Positions 4,059 through 5,673 of a DNA stretch of 5,673 bases are shown here, piece by piece. The notes below the pieces were generated by a model. It made no database searches. It saw nothing but the letters and a program-made list of their open reading frames with translations, and was not told the DNA's origin. How positions within the stretch are numbered: position 1 is the first letter of the stretch; every line of letters begins with the position of its first letter. The stretch is from Elusimicrobiota bacterium (GTDB lineage: Bacteria; Elusimicrobiota; Elusimicrobia; UBA1565; UBA9628), in contig JAHFCD010000184.1 in assembly GCA_023249695.1 (NCBI GenBank), positions 1 to 5,673 on the forward strand, in the 5' to 3' direction. Made by a program: the position numbers and the translations under genes.

Positions 4059-5003
4059 ATGAAGACAGCGGTTCTGCTCGTCGCGGCGATGTCCCTGAGC
4101 GTTTGGGCCGCGCCCGCGCCGAAGGCGGGCGGGCCGGTGAAGTCGGCCCGCCCCGCCGGGCCGTCCTTGCCGGGCGAGCCCGTCGAGCTCAAGACCATCG
4201 ACGGCTGGACGCTGAAGGCGATGTTCGCGCCGTCGGAGCCCGGCAAGCCGACCTTGCTGCTGCTTCACGGCACCGGCCAACGCAAGGAGGACTGGAAGCG
4301 CCTGGCGTTCCCGCTCACCCGGGTGGGCTACGGCGTGATGGCCGTGGACCTTCGCGGCCACGGCGAGAGCCGGATCAGCCCCTCCGGCGAGGAGCTGACC
4401 TGGAAGAAGCTGCGCGCGACGCCGACGGCCAACGACTTCGCGGACATGTCCCGCGACGCCGAGGCCGCGGTCGCCTGGCTCGCCGGCCAGGGCGTGCCCG
4501 AGGCCTCGATCGGCCTCGTCGGCTCCGAGGTCGGCGGCAGCATCGCGATCCGCTACGCCGCGACGCACCAGAAGGTCCCGCTCGTCGTGATGCTGTCCCC
4601 GGGCATGCGCTGGCAGGAGGTGCTCACGCCCAACGCGCTGCGCAGCCTCAAGCGCGCGATCCCGACTCCCGTCTTGATGGTCTACTCAGAGGCCGACAAG
4701 CGCACCGCCAAGGAGGTGCCGATCCTGTACGCGTTCGCCAAGTCCGCCGTCGGCGAGAAGAACGCGACCTTGATCTCCGTCCCGCAGGAGCGCGGCACGC
4801 GCATGTTCAAGGCCCAGCGGTCTCTGGTCGGGCAGATCATCGCCTGGATCGGCAACCCGATCGCTCCGGAAGCCCCGTCCTCCTCGACGGAGCCCGGCAA
4901 GTTCCAAATTCTCAACGGATCGAAGATGGACGGCAAGACCCTCATCGACGACACCGGCACTCCGCCGCCGTCCGTTCAGCCCGGCGACGACAGCGACGAC
5001 TGA
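4059..5003 (+). CDS. Exported alpha/beta-hydrolase-fold protein, probably catalytically dead
   Basis: A 314-residue protein. Residues 1-18 are a signal peptide (M-K-T-A-V-L-L, cleavage after W-A-A or A-P-A), followed by a Pro/Gly/Ala linker to about 40. The fold is clear: L-L-L-L-H-G-T-G (66-73, oxyanion HG), V-D-L-R-G-H-G-E-S (96-104) and a nucleophile-elbow segment I-G-L-V-G-S-E-V-G-G (151-160). In active relatives the elbow reads G-x-S-x-G-G, but here the nucleophile position is E157. P-V-L-M-V-Y-S-E-A-D (204-213) supplies the acid, D213. The motif expected to carry the catalytic His (H-G-T-x-M) reads E-R-G-T-R-M, with R245. Two of the three triad residues are therefore replaced. The C-terminal 45 residues are Pro/Ser/Asp-rich and probably disordered. 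It is translationally coupled to ndk (4 nt) and murQ (1 nt). A binding or structural role is more likely than hydrolysis. Substrate unknown. Confidence 0.78.
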   Translation: MKTAVLLVAAMSLSVWAAPAPKAGGPVKSARPAGPSLPGEPVELKTIDGWTLKAMFAPSEPGKPTLLLLHGTGQRKEDWKRLAFPLTRVGYGVMAVDLRGHGESRISPSGEELTWKKLRATPTANDFADMSRDAEAAVAWLAGQGVPEASIGLVGSEVGGSIAIRYAATHQKVPLVVMLSPGMRWQEVLTPNALRSLKRAIPTPVLMVYSEADKRTAKEVPILYAFAKSAVGEKNATLISVPQERGTRMFKAQRSLVGQIIAWIGNPIAPEAPSSSTEPGKFQILNGSKMDGKTLIDDTGTPPPSVQPGDDSDD

Positions 5004-5004
5004 G

Positions 5005-5673
5005 GTGGCGCTCCTCTCGCCGCGGGCCTACGCGCGTCTGCCCACCGAGCAGGCCAATCCGCGCACGCGTCACATCGACACGAAGTCGTCCTCCCGGATC
5101 GTCCGCCTCATCCTCAATGAGGACCGCCTCGTCCCGCTCGCCGTCGCGCGCGTCGCGCGCGAGCTGGCCCAAGGCGTGGACGCGCTCGCGCAGACCCTCG
5201 CGGCGGGAGGCTCGGTGCTCCTGCTCGGCGCCGGGACGAGCGGACGCCTGGCCGTGCTCGAGGCGGCCGAGTGCCCGCCCACCTTCAACACCACGCCGCG
5301 CCAGATCCGCGCGGTCATCGCCGGCGGCAAGCGCTCGGTGTTCCGCGCCAAGGAAGGCGCCGAGGACGAGCCCGCGCTCGGCAAGAAGGCCGCCGGGACG
5401 GTCCGCAAGGGCGACACGGTCATCGGCGTCGCCGCCAGCGGCGTGACCCCGTTCGTTCACGCGGCCCTGGCCGAGGCGAAGAAGCGCGGCGCGACGACGA
5501 TCCTCGTCACGTCGAACGGCCGCCCGAAGGGGCGCCACGCCGATATCGTGATCGCGCCGCTCGTCGGCCCCGAGGTCGTGACCGGCTCGACGCGCCTGAA
5601 GGCCGGCACCGCCGCCAAGCTCGTCCTCAACGCGCTCACCACCGGGGCGATGATCAAGATCGGCAAGGTGCAC
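5005..5673 (+). CDS. murQ: N-acetylmuramic acid 6-phosphate etherase, 3'-truncated by the window
   Basis: The first 223 of about 300 residues are present. MurQ cleaves the lactyl ether of MurNAc-6-phosphate to give GlcNAc-6-phosphate and D-lactate in cell-wall recycling, in the cytoplasm. Signatures in order are L-P-T-E-Q-A-N (12-18), the SIS-domain sugar-phosphate loop G-A-G-T-S-G-R-L (75-82), A-E-C-P-P-T-F (88-94), K-E-G-A-E-D (117-121) and V-G-P-E-V-V-T-G-S-T-R-L-K-A-G-T (187-202). E89 and E120 match the two catalytic glutamates of the E. coli enzyme (Glu83 and Glu114). The GTG start at 5005 is 1 nt after the hydrolase stop, with no good Shine-Dalgarno sequence, so translation is probably coupled. 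No partner recycling gene (such as anmK or nagZ) is visible in the window. Confidence 0.93.
   Translation, partial: MALLSPRAYARLPTEQANPRTRHIDTKSSSRIVRLILNEDRLVPLAVARVARELAQGVDALAQTLAAGGSVLLLGAGTSGRLAVLEAAECPPTFNTTPRQIRAVIAGGKRSVFRAKEGAEDEPALGKKAAGTVRKGDTVIGVAASGVTPFVHAALAEAKKRGATTILVTSNGRPKGRHADIVIAPLVGPEVVTGSTRLKAGTAAKLVLNALTTGAMIKIGKVH

Noticed and set aside
4103..5446. A 447-codon frame overlapping the hydrolase and murQ
   Set aside because: Its translation is a low-complexity Arg/Pro/Ala shadow, while the other two frames contain clear family motifs.

Overview
The window is GC-rich, densely coded bacterial chromosome. The first and last genes run off its ends. A likely outer-membrane beta-barrel gene and several Sec-type signal peptides point to a diderm (Gram-negative) organism. 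No rRNA or other decisive marker is present. The gene mix and promoter style would suit a GC-rich, little-cultured phylum such as Elusimicrobiota, but that is a guess.

Layout. From 1 to 1586 three genes read rightward: the cysteine-rich tail of an unknown protein (2-220), a small two-helix CxxC membrane protein (235-567), and a PF13557-like (phenol MetA-type) outer-membrane beta-barrel protein (609-1586). A leftward gene for an exported TPR-type protein (1898-3031) converges on them. Between the two stop codons lies a 313-bp non-coding element (1585-1897). From 3055 rightward come a CbiX/SirB-like chelatase-family protein, nucleoside diphosphate kinase (ndk), an exported alpha/beta-hydrolase-fold protein that appears to have lost its catalytic Ser and His, and the first 223 codons of N-acetylmuramic acid 6-phosphate etherase (murQ). 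ndk, the hydrolase and murQ are 4 and 1 nt apart and probably form one transcription unit.

The most unusual feature is the 1585-1897 element. It has perfect 23-bp terminal inverted repeats and is bounded by a 6-bp direct repeat, CTTTAG, that looks like a target-site duplication. It holds three hairpins mirrored exactly about base 1741. The two outer hairpins have 24-bp stems of almost unrelated sequence that carry the same 51-nt cap in opposite orientations. The caps are 43/51 identical. Six of their eight differences form three compensatory C-G/G-C swaps, and the rest of the cap can be drawn as G.A-rich pairing. This looks like a structured, MITE-like repeat, possibly acting as RNA or single-stranded DNA, inserted where two convergent genes shared overlapping stop codons.

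A second theme is promoter architecture. Three genes have a TATAAT or TAGAAT hexamer ending exactly 6 nt before the start codon and no Shine-Dalgarno sequence, which suggests leaderless mRNAs. The TPR gene and the CbiX-like gene diverge from an AT-rich gap of only 23 bp.
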